Positions 1 through 10,470 of a DNA stretch of 64,000 bases are shown here, in pieces. How positions within the stretch are numbered: position 1 is the stretch's first letter; each line of letters begins with the position of its first letter. Under the pieces are notes generated by a model, which worked only from the letters and a program-made list of their open reading frames with translations, had not been told where the DNA came from and ran no database searches. The stretch spans positions 248,001-312,000 of the forward strand of contig CAMRHE010000333.1 in NCBI GenBank assembly GCA_947044405.1, read 5' to 3'. The stretch is from Leptodactylus fallax (lineage: Eukaryota; Chordata; Amphibia; Anura; Leptodactylidae). The translations under genes were made by a program, and so were the position numbers.

Positions 1-620
1 GAGCTGTCTATGTTTTACCATAGATGTTTCTGTAAATCTGGGCCATTGCTACGCGAAATTCCTCTAGTGTTAGGGTATGCTGGGAGACTTTATAACTGCA
101 ATATACATATATAATGTAAATATACATACACATATAGCAATTTTTTTTTTCCTACTGACTTCACTAGTGTGAACCACAGAAAGCAGCGATCACAGGTTTT
201 ACATGTGGCACTGCAGCTTGTACCCAGTGCACAAGGGTTGTTTACGTTCCCCATGTCCTCTAGATGTCTATGTATGGGAGTCCTGATATAGGAAATATTC
301 TCTCCCGCAGCACAGGACATACATCACACCTACTATATATACTCTATATAGACCACTATGCGCTCCTGCAGAAGTTTATGTTACTGGATCTTCCCCATCC
401 ATTGTGCAAGGCTGCCATGCACTCACCTTACATAAACCTCAGTGATTTATAGGCACTCAGTAGCTGTGAATGTATACATGCAGTGTATATACGGATAACT
501 GTAGATTTCTCTGCATATGTCTACATTAGACAGCCAGGTAACCTCCAGCAGTACAGCACACACTATGTCACACACAGCACTATGAGGGCAGACATAACAT
601 CCTGCACAGAACTAACAACC
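1..620. other. No gene recognised (left edge)
   Basis: AT-rich sequence with short TATA-type runs near 105-135 and 330-350. Open frames here are short, lack family motifs and overlap on both strands, so I call none of them. Confidence 0.5.
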
Positions 621-624
621 ATTT

Positions 625-1027
625 CCAGGAGGGCGGGGGTGACAGCGGCCCCTCACTACAGGTGGCAGGGCAGGGCGGCTGCAGCACAGCACAGCACAGC
701 TCAGCTCTCCTCGCCCCCTCTACTGTATTATACTATGGGCTGCAGCCTTCCATTACACCACATTGCAGGGATGACCACTAAGGCCCGAGCGTGCACTCAC
801 CTTCACAACCTCTACCCAACCTGGACGGAATCGGATCTCATAATCGGGCTGTCTCCCCTCCATAGCGCTGCACAGTGCACTGCTCCTCCCACTCTGGTGC
901 TTTCACTTACTGCTGTATAGGAGCGACTGCTCGGTAAACATAAGCACCCTGTGACGTGTAGCGTCATGTGACACTGTAAGTCACGTGATGGCGGGGCGGT
1001 CGCTTGTGTGGGAGCGGCTCCGAGTGT
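625..1027. promoter_or_regulatory. CpG-rich promoter-like segment
   Basis: CpG dinucleotides are frequent here and scarce in the flanking kilobases. A palindromic E-box TCACGTGA (981-988, the type bound by USF/MiT-TFE factors) sits next to a GC box GGGGCGG (993-999). Two CRE-like TGACGT/GCGTCA half sites lie at about 950-968. The island ends abruptly where a Tc1 element inserts at the TA 1027-1028. Which gene it would drive, and in which direction, cannot be told: no adjoining exon is recognisable. It could also be a CpG-rich repeat. Confidence 0.4.
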
Positions 1028-1028
1028 A

Positions 1029-2595
1029 CAGTCATGGCCAAAAGTTTTGAGATTGATACAAATATTAATTTTTACAAAGTCTACTGCTTCAGTTTTTCTA
1101 ATGGCAATTTGCATATACTCCAGAATGTTATAAAGAGTGATCAGCTTAACAGCAATTACTTGCAAAGTCAATATTTGCCTAGAAAATGAACTTTATCCCC
1201 CAAAACACATTTCAACATCATTGCAGCCCTGCCTTAAAAGGACCACCTAACATCGTTTCAGTGATTGCTCCATTAACACAGGTGTGGGTGTTGATGAGGA
1301 CAGGGCTGGAGATCAATCTGTCATGATTAAGTAAGAATGACACCACTGGACACTTTAAAAGGAGGCTGGTGCTTGCCATCATTGTTTCTCTTCTGTTAAC
1401 CATGGTTATCTCTAAAGAAACACGTGCAGTCATCATTGCACTGCACAAAAATGGCCTAACTGGGAAGAGTATTGCAGCTAGAAAGATTGCACCTCAGTCA
1501 ACAATCTATCGCATCATCAAGAACTTCAAGGAGAGAGGTTCCATTGGTGCCAAAAATTCTCCAGGGCGCCCAAGAAAGACCAGCAAGCGGCAGGACCGTC
1601 TCTTAAAAGTGTTTCAGCTGCGGGATCGGGCTACCAGCAGTGCAGAGCTTGCTGAGGAATGGCAGCAGGCAGGTGTGAGTGCATCTGCACGCACTGTGAG
1701 GCGGAGACTCTTGGAGCAAGGCCTGGTCTCAAGGAGGGCAGCAAAGAAGCCACTTCTCTCCAGAAAAAACATCAGGGACAGACTGATATTCTGCAAAAGG
1801 TACAGGGAGTGGACTGCTGAGGACTGGGGTAAAGTCATTTTCTCTGATGAATCCCCTTTTCGATTGTTTGGAAGATCTGGAAAACAGCTTATTCGGAGAA
1901 GAAGAGGTGAGCGCTACCACCAGTCTTGTCTCATGCCAACTGTAAAGCATCCTGAAACCATTCATGAGCTGGGTTGCTTCTCAGCCAAGGGAATCGGCTC
2001 TCTCACAGTCTTGCCTAAAAACACAGCCATGAATAAAGAATGGTACCAGAATGTCCTCCAAGAGCAACTTCTCCCAACCGTCCAAGAGCAGTTTGGCGCT
2101 CAACAATGCCTTTTCCAGCATGATGGAGCACCTTGCCATAAAGCAAAGGTGATAACTAAATGGCTCAGGGAACAAAACATAGAGATTTTGGGTCCATGGC
2201 CTGGAAACTCCCCAGATCTTAATCCCATTGAGAACTTGTGGTCAATCATCAAGAGACGGGTGGACAAACAAAAACCAACAAATTCAGACAAAATTAAAGC
2301 ATTGATTCTGCAAGAATGGACTGCTATCAGTCAGGATTTGGTCCAGAAGTTCATTGAGAGCATGCCAGGGAGAATTGCAGAGGTCCTGAAGAAGAAGGGT
2401 CAACACTGCAAATATTGACTTGCTGCATTAACTCATTCTAACTGTCAATATAAGCTTCTGTTACTCATAATATGAATGCAATTCTATTTCTGTATGTGAT
2501 AAAAACATCTGACAAACACACATAAAAACCAGAGGGCAGCAGATCATGTGAAAATATAATATTTGTGTCATTCTCAAAACTTTTGGCCATGACTG
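1029..2595 (+). mobile_element. Tc1/mariner transposon, DD35E, copy 1
   Basis: A 1567-bp element between TA dinucleotides (1027-1028 and 2596-2597), the expected Tc1/mariner target duplication. Both ends begin CAGTCATGGCCAAAAGTTTT in inverted orientation, and inner inverted segments recur (for example AATATTAATTTTTACAAAGT on the left). It encodes one open transposase frame. A second copy lies inverted at 13189-14754. The element interrupts a CpG-rich promoter-like segment. Confidence 0.95.
1402..2418 (+). CDS. Tc1-type transposase, DD35E, open frame (338 aa)
   Basis: Cut-and-paste transposase that would bind the terminal repeats and integrate at TA. I start at ATG 1402 (ccATGg context). The frame is open further upstream from GTG 1369, but that stretch has no family similarity. 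Residues 1-110 form the paired-like double helix-turn-helix with a GRPRKT-type AT-hook/GRPR linker at about 55-60. The DDE catalytic residues are D149 (FSDES), D241 (FQHDGAPCH) and E277 (NPIENLW). There are 35 residues between the second D and the E, one more than the DD34E of Sleeping Beauty-like elements. Length is typical (about 340). One oddity: the usual VWGCF motif reads ELGCF (residues 189-193), while the copy at 13.4-14.4 kb keeps VWGCF. The protein may therefore be inactive despite the open frame. Confidence 0.9.
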   Translation: MVISKETRAVIIALHKNGLTGKSIAARKIAPQSTIYRIIKNFKERGSIGAKNSPGRPRKTSKRQDRLLKVFQLRDRATSSAELAEEWQQAGVSASARTVRRRLLEQGLVSRRAAKKPLLSRKNIRDRLIFCKRYREWTAEDWGKVIFSDESPFRLFGRSGKQLIRRRRGERYHQSCLMPTVKHPETIHELGCFSAKGIGSLTVLPKNTAMNKEWYQNVLQEQLLPTVQEQFGAQQCLFQHDGAPCHKAKVITKWLREQNIEILGPWPGNSPDLNPIENLWSIIKRRVDKQKPTNSDKIKALILQEWTAISQDLVQKFIESMPGRIAEVLKKKGQHCKY

Positions 2596-2597
2596 TA

Positions 2598-2915
2598 TTA
2601 GGCAGTGTGAGGGAGAGGGTAGACTGCTGGATATGGGGGAATGGCGGTAAAGGGTCGCATTTGCTGATTTGGGGGAGCTAATGTAATTTGGGGTTGTTAC
2701 GCTGCTGTGTGGTTAGACCTGGGGATTTATCATGAGGCAGGTTTTGCTGCAGTCTGTGTTGCTGTAATTTGCACCAAATCAATAAAGCGTTGCATGATGG
2801 GAGAAAACATGGCCTGTAATTTGGGGCTTCTATAACCCCAACATACTATTAGTGATGAGCCAACCGATGAGGATAGAACTGTAGCCCACCCAAATTCTTT
2901 GCCACCCACAAAACA
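2598..2915. other. No gene recognised
   Basis: Flank of the Tc1 copy, probably continuous with the sequence left of 1027 before insertion. An AATAAA at 2780 has no recognisable coding context. Confidence 0.4.
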
Positions 2916-2916
2916 C

Positions 2917-3386
2917 TGTTATACTCTGGGGTGAGTGTAATAAATGGAGAAATATCAAATTGTTATACTCACCTGCCTTATATCTCCTGGGCTCCTTGCA
3001 GTGTCCTCTTCAGAACTTTGACTGAAGTCACATGCCCTGGGATCACCACTGAGGATTGTGATTGAACCTCAGCTGCCATGTTGGGCCCAATCACAGGACT
3101 CAGCGATGACCCCGGGTGTGTGATGTCAGTCAGAGGCCTGTGATTGGGTCCAGCTTTGACCCAGTCTAATGAAGTTGGCATGCCCCATGTGACCACTGAG
3201 GTCCAATCACAATCCTCAGCGGTGACTCCAGGGCATATGACTACAGCCAGAGGCCTGAAGAGGACGGCAGGACACTGCAAGGATGCCCAGTAGAGATAAG
3301 GCAGGTGAGTATACCTATTTGGTATTTTCCTTCACCTTTCCTGGGCCTCCACATATTATACAGAGGAGATCCCAGAGTATAACAAT
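2917..3386. repeat. Hairpin-ended foldback repeat, copy A
   Basis: Starts with TTATACTCTGGGG (2920-2932) and ends with a CCCAGAGTATAA sequence (about 3372-3383). Between them, a left arm (CTCACCTGCCTTATATCTCC at about 2970, running into GCAGTGTCCTCTTCAG) is inverted at about 3256-3310 (GAGGACGGCAGGACACTGCA then GATAAGGCAGGTGAG). The middle carries GTCACATG/CATGTGAC and CAGAGGCCTG motifs. Same architecture as the copies at 5345-5646 and 51408-51734, but the terminal hairpins are decayed. Non-coding; superfamily unknown. Confidence 0.6.
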
Positions 3387-3399
3387 AGCACTTCCAATT

Positions 3400-4280
3400 T
3401 GTGTCTAAAAAAATCTTGCGAGGTTTGCCCATCTCTGCATACTATTTTATGGCTGGGCCTCTAGGGTCAAGTAGTAAACCTACAGAAACAAGGGCATATG
3501 TAAGCACAATAACCATGTTTTTTGGGCAGAAAAACCAAAGCAGTACTGAAATGACTATACCCACACAGTAATAATAATAATAAAAAAAAATCATACTTTA
3601 TTTAAACCAAACATGGTTAAAAATATTCAACAATAGTGAAAACAAATGGTACACAGAGAGGGGAAACAACATCCAATGTTACATAACGGAGTGCTGTATA
3701 GATATAATCATCCTGAACATCCCCAATGGTATAAAGTTATATATAGGGGAGGAAATGCTGTCAATAAATATCAGGGTAAGTTATAAATCTGTATAGCCAT
3801 ATGCAGCAGAAACCTAATCCCAGTTATAAAAGTAAACCATAGCAATGGAGGATAAAAGGAGAAAGATTTATACAGACCAGCCCCGCTACATATGTTTATG
3901 GCCATAAACACTGCTTTGAATTTTTTGATATGAACTTGCAAAAACAACAGTAGTGTGCATGGGCCCATTGAAATGAATTGGTAAGTGGGCTTGTGACGTA
4001 CTGGCCCTCTCAGCATGTGACACGGGTGTGGCTGTCAGGGGTCAATTCAGTCAACTCAATCCTGTACTCACCCTTCTCTCAGGCTGTAAATTGAGCATAA
4101 GTCTCACCCCCAAATTCACGTTGCTGCCACCACTGCTGATCTAGGTCCAGCAAAAACACAAAATAACCATAAATTTAACAATTTAATACTAAAAGGGTTC
4201 AGTACGGCATATAAAGGAAAGTTAAAATGAATAACACAACATGGCAAACAGCTTTGACAATTAATGGGAACAAAACAGAA
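3400..4280. other. No gene recognised
   Basis: AT-rich, with a short ATA/A-rich run at about 3570-3590. No coding or repeat signature that I can name. Confidence 0.4.
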
Positions 4281-4284
4281 TAGT

Positions 4285-4500
4285 CCTTAGGCTAAGGTCC
4301 CATGTAGCTGGCCGCAGCAAAAAAGTGCTGCGGGAAAAACCTACGGACTTTCTGCTTTACTTATGCCTCGATGGTTTTGGAAATCACAGCGTGCCCGCTG
4401 CATGCATTTTCCCGCAATATGTGGATGGAATTCGCTAGATGCCACGGTCACATGGCGTTGTGATGCAAAGACGCAAGTGACCATGATGTTATTCAGGAGG
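4285..4500. repeat. MITE-like fragment (TTAGGCTAAGGTCCCATGTAG end)
   Basis: Begins with a TTAGGCTAAGGTCCCATG-type end, followed by a CGCAGC/GCTGCG-rich palindromic body (for example GCAGCAAAAAAGTGCTGCGG). This resembles common frog MITEs with a GGCTA(A/G)G terminus. The opposite end is not visible. Identification is from memory of similar repeats. Confidence 0.35.
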
Positions 4501-4635
4501 CCTGAAGAGGATTAGGAGCAGTGCTGGATCACAGAAGAGGTGAGTAACAGTTTTTTTTATGTTTGCTCACCTCCCATGGGCCTACGTTAATTTTACTCTG
4601 GGATCTGAAGAGTCCCGAGAGTATAAGAATGGCAG
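4500..4635. repeat. Hairpin-ended foldback repeat, copy B (right half)
   Basis: Carries CCTGAAGAGG, GAGGTGAGTAACAG, TTTTATGTTTGCTCACCTCCC and then a decayed terminal hairpin, TTTTACTCTGGGATCT with AGTCCCGAGAGTATAA after GAAG (4591-4635). These are the right-half modules of the family seen complete at 5345-5646 and 51408-51734. The left half is absent. Confidence 0.6.
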
Positions 4636-4639
4636 TTCC

Positions 4640-5045
4640 GGTCAGGACATGTTCTGTCCGAACGAAACTGCTGGGCGAAACTTGCAAGGTTCATTCAACA
4701 TATACTCAATACATATACTTTAAAAGGGCCATGATTTTAAAGGGGTGTGGCCTAAATAATTGCCATGAATCATAATTGAGGTAAAATGATTTTGATTTAG
4801 GTCATAATTGCCCAGCCCTTCCTAATGGCAAATGGTGCAAAATTTAGAGCATAAAAAAGCTGTTAAAATTGCTGTCTTTTTCTATTCCTTTCCAGAAAGA
4901 GTTAATAAAAGTTAATCAATGAGATATATGAATCCAAAACTAGTACCACTAAACAACTCTTGTCACTAAACGTTAAATAATCTTTTCACTTCCTGTTTTC
5001 TGGAGATGGGCCATAGATACAATGAGGGGGATTTAACATCCCATC
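4640..5045. other. No gene recognised
   Basis: AT-rich sequence without a recognised repeat boundary or coding signal. Confidence 0.4.
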
Positions 5046-5344
5046 CAGGGGTGCACATCTAATGAGGCGAAGTGAGGTGGCCGCCTCAGCAGCCACTATC
5101 CGTGACTGCCTGGAGGGGCGGCGTTTTTACTACATATTTAACGTAAACCACCCCAAAACAGCTTTGAAAAATAATAAAAAAGTAAAATCTGAGCGGGACC
5201 TGACCTGGGCTTGCTTAGGAGACGTCTCTGCGCAGGTGCAGGAGACGCAGATGTCCTATGCACGGGTCAAGAAGAGGAGGCAGCGGCTGTCAGCAGGAGC
5301 GGGGATAGGTAAGGGAGGCGAACCCCAACAAATACTACTATTAT

Positions 5345-5646
5345 TATACTCTGGGTTTTTTCAGACCCCAGAGTATAATGATCGGAGGCCCAGGGGAGGT
5401 GACAAACATAAAAAAGTGTTACTCACCTCTCCTGTGATCCAGTGTGACTCCCAGCAGTCTTCAGGTCTTTTATGCATCGCAACGCCGGCCTGGCACGCAT
5501 GACGTCTGCGCCAACATTGAAGAGGGCCGAAAGCAGCGAGAAGCGAGCCGGAGCCCAGTAGAGGTAAGAGTGGTTTTTATGTTTGTCACCTCCCTGCGTC
5601 TCCGATTATTATACTCTGGGGTTTGGAAAGACCCACGTATAATAAT
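5345..5646. repeat. Hairpin-ended foldback repeat, copy C
   Basis: Left hairpin ATTATACTCTGGG with CCCCAGAGTATAAT (5345-5381). Then GGAGGCCCAGGGGAGGTGAC, ATAAAAAAGTGTTACTCACC and a GC-rich centre. Inverted counterparts follow (GAGGTAAGAGTGGTTTTTATG, GTCACCTCC), then a second, decayed hairpin ATTATACTCTGGGGTTT with AAAGACCCACGTATAATAAT (5608-5646). It is a palindrome whose ends are themselves palindromes. No coding capacity. Confidence 0.75.
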
Positions 5647-5649
5647 AGT

Positions 5650-6090
5650 TCATGGGTGGGCCACTATGGGGCATAATGCCATGTTCAGGGGCCACTGTGG
5701 CGCATAATGCCATGTTCAGGGGCCACTGTGGAGCATAATACTGTGTGCAGGGGCCACTGTGGAGCATAATACTGTGTGCAGGAAAACTGGAGCATAATAC
5801 TGTGTGCAGGGGCCACTGTGGAGCATCATACTGTGTGCAGGGGCCACTGTGGAGCATAATACTGTGTGCAGGGGCCACTGTGGAGCATAATACTGTGTGC
5901 AAGGGCCACTGTGGAGCATCATACTGTGTGCAGGGGCCACTGTGGGATATAATACTGTGTGCAGGGGCCACTGTGGGCTGTAATACTGTGTGCAGGGGCC
6001 ACTATGGGCCATAATACTGTATAATACCGTGTGCAGGGGCCACTGTGGGCCATAATACTGTGTAATATCGTGTGCAGGGGCCGCTGTGGA
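5650..6090. repeat. 31-bp minisatellite
   Basis: About 13 tandem units of 31 bp. The core is GGGGCCACTGTGGAGCATAA, followed by TACTGTGTGCA, with small deletions and a few longer units toward 6090. Long open frames across it on both strands (CVQGPLWSII-type peptides) are artefacts of a unit length that drifts through all frames. It is the same unit as the array at 50866-51370, read on the opposite strand. Confidence 0.9.
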
Positions 6091-6224
6091 ACATTATAGT
6101 GCGTGTAAATGGGGCATTATACTGTGTGGGGGCCTGGAAAGGTGGTGCTATGCTATGAGGGGGGGCACCAAGTCAAAAGTTTGCTGGGGGGCCCAGTCTT
6201 TGCTTGTTAAGCCCCTGATAAGGG

Positions 6225-6510
6225 GTCGTTAGGAAGGGGCATTTTATATAAGGGGACTTTATAAACTTAAGAGGTGTTATATAAGGGCATTATTTATACA
6301 AGGGGGGTTATTTATATAAGTGGCCATTAGGGAGCATTACATATATAAGGGGGTGGTCATTTATATAAGCATTCATTAGGGGACATCAGTTATATAAAGG
6401 GGCATTAGGGGACATTATGAATAGAAGGGGGCATCATTTATATAAAGGGTCATTAGGGGAGAAGTATTTATGTCAGGGAGAATCAGAGGCATAATATAAG
6501 GGGGCAATTA
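6225..6510. repeat. Degenerate tandem repeat (ATTTATATAAGGGGGCATTA type)
   Basis: Repeated TATATAAGGGG and CATTAGGGGACATTA blocks at irregular spacing of about 20-40 bp. A TTAAAGGGTTTGTCCAGGAT sequence at about 6515 looks like one end of a TTAA-target MITE without a visible partner. Confidence 0.6.
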
Positions 6511-6769
6511 ATTAAAGGGTTTGTCCAGGATAAGTACTTTTTTAATATGAGACCGGGGAAAGTGATTAAAAAACAAAAAAAACCCTACTCACCTGTCCCT
6601 TGTTGTGATGAACCGACCCTCAGTTTTATATCTTTCTTGGAAGTGTGTTTTACTTGCTTAGGTCAGTCCTTCCCCCACTTGGAATGTGGTGCTTTAGTTG
6701 AGTCCACATTGCTGGACGATACGCTTCACTGGTTTTGTGTGTTCATTGGAGATGGCTTGCTATAGCCAG

Positions 6770-7400
6770 GCACTTTTATTATCCCTGGCCAGATGGGATG
6801 GGGGATAGCAAGCCTTAACTTCACCCTTCTCTCTGAGGGTTCTGCAAAGGTGGGAGAAGGGGGGCTGCCTGGGAGCAAGGGGTGGGTGGAGCACTAGCCA
6901 TATGCTGTGGGCAGACCTGGATTCTGGGGTCATTCAGCAAAGAGGCAGTAAGGAGCTCTGATCTGGGAGAAGATGAGAGGGCCTGCCCTACTGAGGAATG
7001 CTTCGAGGGCCTAGTTCTGGACAGCATGTAGAAGGATTGTTTTATGCAACTTGCTTAAGCTTGCGCCCTAGGCCCAAAACTCTGCTGTGGCCTAGAGAAA
7101 CGGACTACGAGCCTATGCCGGTATTTTCTCTATCTTTTAATTCCCCTGTTTATTTTTGTGTATTGTATCATTGCCCTTTTGCTTGTATGTTTATGCTTGA
7201 TCATATTAATATTGTATATTTCTGTATATGCTATTAATCCATACCGACCCACTTGGGTTATTAAACATATAAAATTTATATCGCTCATTTCATTTTATCC
7301 TATGACCCGGTCTACTCACAGTGTGTGAGTGGGAGGTTAAGAAAGAAGTTTGATCGCAGGCGTGCCAGGCGGCTGGGCGAGGCGATATTCTTCACACTTG
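6770..7400 (+). repeat. LTR-like dispersed repeat, copy 1
   Basis: Shares with 9590-10470 and 50640-52100 a 3' block reading ACCGACCCACTTGGGTTA then TAAA(C/T)ATATAAAATTTATA, followed by CCTATGACCCG. Before it lies TTTCTGTATATG. With copy 3 it also shares TCTGGACAGCATGTAG. A TTAATAAA-type signal near the 3' side and the dispersed copies fit an LTR. I cannot fix TG...CA ends or a target duplication. Confidence 0.45.
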
Positions 7401-8463
7401 TGCTCTGATTTTTTGAATATGAGGCTGTGAAAATCTCTATTGTGACTGCTGGATTCTGTGTCCTATCTACATATACGTAATAGCTGTGATCATCAGTGTG
7501 CTGATAAGTGAGATGGCTGCTGTAAAGAGATCACCTACAGATGGACACTGGATGTGTCCTCATATTATTTGGCTTAGTGGCCACACTGGCCAGTGTTAGA
7601 ACTGCAGGATTTTAAGGATTTTAATTTATAGAGAGATTCACTTGAAAGAGCCCCAGAATATTCTGTAATAACTCTCGCTAGGATGAAGCAATCTAAACAA
7701 GACAACTTACAATGTGCTCCTCAGTATATGGAGCATTAAACAAGTTTTGAGCTGAATGTCAGTGACAGTATATGCATGCAATTTTGTCCTTTTTGCAGCT
7801 CTTTGACATGTTGAATAAGATCTCCCAGTCTCCTGTCTTAAGTGTCTAACAGGTGACTGCTTCAGACAATGCTGTATCTCATTGATTGTGTCCTGTGACT
7901 TTTTCAGACACCCTTCGTCATTCCCAGTTTCCATACCATCTTCTGAATAACTATTTTTGAGGGTATGTCACAAACACCTTCTGGCATTGTTTAGACAAAT
8001 TGGTAACCATGAAGAAGTGCTGCTCAATACTATACACTATCATCCTGATGAAAAGTTAAGTGAAGAGGTACAGGGGAATGCACCCAGAAGTCACAAACGG
8101 AGGTTAAACATCTCGATGTTATCCATCCGAGGCGGGGGGCATCCTGGCTTGTTCGAAGCTCCATATACTAAGGAGCACTTTGTCCTAGCAAGAGTCATTA
8201 CAGAAGATCACCAAGAACTCTTAAAAATATTTTAAACATAAAACTTGATTAAACATTTTTGTTAATATGCATAAAATACGGTTAAAAACATATTATGTAA
8301 ACATATAACAATATAAAGCAATGCATGTTTAGTATTGATGCGATTGTACTGACCCGTATTATTAAAATAACTTATTTATGAATGTTGTAAAAAAATAAAG
8401 CTTAAAGACAATGCCAGAAATACTGTATTTGGTCATACTGCTGTGCAAATCCTTTCACATAAA
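7400..8463. other. No gene recognised
   Basis: Contains a 92-codon frame (7957-8235, +) with no recognisable domain, followed by an AATAAA at about 8394. The frame has neither a good initiation context nor family similarity I can name, so it is not called as a gene. Confidence 0.4.
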
Positions 8464-8620
8464 TTAAAGGGAGTCTACCACCTCCCCCAAGCATATTAAA
8501 CTGTCGCCAAGCACATTACAGTGTTAAACAACATAGCTTTGTTATGCATGTCATTTTCAGAGATTTGGAGAACAGAGATCAACAACCTTGAAGCCTTATG
8601 AATATGAAGCAGTTGGTGCA
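8464..8620. repeat. TTAA-type MITE, one end only
   Basis: TTAA (8464-8467) followed by AGGGAGTCTACCACC and CATATTAAACTGTCGCCAAG. The similar TTAAAAGGAGTCTACAACCA sequence at 10975 shows this is a dispersed family. The opposite terminus (GGTAGACTCCCT then TTAA) is not found nearby. Confidence 0.5.
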
Positions 8621-9589
8621 CTGGGAGCATTGGTCTTGCCCCTCCAAACCCCTGCCACCACCTTCCTGTGCCACCCCTGTGCAGTGAGAATTGATCCTCA
8701 CACTGCTATGACATTACTCATCCTACGTGAGCAGCAAGAGCAATACTCCTAGGGTTGAATCTCCCCTGTCATATGACATCAAAAGTAAGTTATACGTTTT
8801 TTATTGTTCAAGATTTAACTTTTTAAAATGACCGTCCCCTACCCTCATTTTCTCTACAGCCTCGTACTCGAAATCCGTACTGCATACACAGTAACATTTA
8901 GTGAGAGGCAGAAACAGCTCTTAATACAAAAGCAAAGGACAGAGGGAAAAAAATGCAGGATTTCACAGAAAGGATCCAAAATCTGTTAATAAAGTATATT
9001 ATAAAATTTATTTATGACACAATTACCAGAAAATCAAAGGTTGACAGAAAGCTTAGTTATGCTTTAAAACAAAATTGAGGGAATTTTCATTTTTTTTCAA
9101 TAATGTTTTCATTTAGCCCTGAAGTTTACACATTTACAAGGGTAAATAAGAAAATGCATCATACAATTTACTGCACAATTTCTATCTAAGTATGTAAACT
9201 ACGCTCACAGCAGTGTGCAGAAGGAAAGGAGAGCCATTGGCCTTTTGGAGGGCAAATTTTCCTGGAATAACTTTCAGGTGTCATGCTGCATATACAGAGC
9301 CCTTGAAGTACCAGAACCGTGGAAACAACCCAAAGAGTTCTAGAAACGACATCCCTCAAGGATGTCTCAACGGGTATAGTGAGCATTTTGACCCCTCAGG
9401 TGATTCATAGAATTGGGCTTTTGGAGGGCAGATTTTATTGGAATTGTTTTCAGACACATTTGCTTATTCCCTTGAGGTACTAGAAAATGAAAACCCAAAT
9501 AAATAACCCCATTTTAGAAACTACCTCTCAAGGAATTTATCAAGGGGTATAGTGAACATTTATTTGACCCCACAGGTGTTAAATAGAAA
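8621..9589. other. No gene recognised
   Basis: Two diverged direct repeats near 9236-9400 and 9418-9560 share TTTTGGAGGGCA(A/G)ATTTT and CTCAAGGA(T/A). This suggests an old local duplication. No coding gene supported. Confidence 0.4.
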
Positions 9590-10470
9590 TTGTTAACGCT
9601 GGTGTGATGATTCTGCTTAAATATGGCTATAATTCAGAGCTGTATTTTGGTCTCTGGGTAGCGTATTTCTCTCTAGTTCCATTTACTCATAATGTGCGCA
9701 GCTATAAGCCTAGGTGTATATTGGCAGTAGTAGCAGTACTGGAACAATAGGGCTTTGTATCCATCACAGCAGGGCTCCATTGTATTCTTATACAATCCTG
9801 AGTGATCAAAGAAACATGCATTGTCCAGTCTGCACTGGTTGATCAGATATGGCTGATAACATTGTATCATTTCACTGGTCTCAGCTCTTTGCAAAGAATC
9901 TGGACTTGAGTGGATTAATCCATCAGACTTGCTGTTGCTGATGACTTCATTCTGGGAGGTGGCATAAAGGGTATAAAAGATGAGGTAAGAGGCAATGGGA
10001 GGAGATTATGCTATGGAGATTGGGCAGAGACTATGACTCAGAGACTGTGATGAGAGCATGCAGGCTGGATTATTGGATTGATGCCACATGCTAGGAGTTA
10101 ATGCCACATGCCAAGAAGCCTCCACTGGTTATTCACACATGACAGAGCATGTGTGAGTGTTGGACTATAGAGCCACATCAAGGAGATGCGTGGTAAAGTA
10201 ATTATTTCAATGTTATTCCCTTTTTATTTTTATTGTACTGTATATTGTAACTAGTAACTGTTAATGCTTGCATACATCTGCATATCTGTTCTGAACTGCA
10301 TGTGTTAGATGTTAATACCGACCCATTTAGGGGTTAATAAATATATAAAATTTAGAAAGCTTGTCTTGTATTTATCTTGTGAACCCGACACTCACTGGCG
10401 GTGAGTGTGGTTTTTATATGAAAGAAGACTCAGGTGGGGCCACAGCGGTGTTGGCGCACTGAGGATCTTT
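9590..10470 (+). repeat. LTR-like dispersed repeat, copy 2
   Basis: May begin TGTTAACGCTGG (about 9592). Carries the family block TACCGACCCATTTAGGGGTT, AATAAATATATAAAATTTAG and AAGCTTGTCTT at about 10316-10375. It ends in a GC-rich stretch with GAACCCGACACTCACTGGCG. The AATAAA inside this block would serve as a polyadenylation signal if this is an LTR. Boundaries are uncertain. Confidence 0.4.

Larger units (their letters stand above)
5046..6217. mobile_element. hAT-like composite MITE
   Basis: Left end reads CAGGGGTGCACATCTAATGA and right end reads GCTTGTTAAGCCCCTG. Both have CAGGGG-type termini typical of hAT elements but otherwise differ, and the 8-bp flanks (ATCCCATC and ATAAGGGG) do not match. 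This is therefore probably two elements joined, or one element with a replaced end. The body holds a hairpin-ended foldback (5345-5646) and a 31-bp minisatellite (5650-6090). The same two modules occur in opposite orientation inside the hAT MITE at 50716-51848. Confidence 0.5.

Noticed and set aside
1369..1401. Upstream start of the DD35E transposase
   Set aside because: The extension begins at GTG and matches nothing in the family; ATG 1402 has a good context, and copy 2 starts at the equivalent ATG.
5650..6090. CRISPR-like regular repeats (also 50866-51370 and 62385-64000)
   Set aside because: Units are contiguous with no unique spacers, there are no cas genes, and the surroundings are vertebrate transposons.
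7957..8235. 92-codon plus-strand frame as a small gene
   Set aside because: No recognisable domain or splice context. It lies between repeats and is within chance length for this composition.
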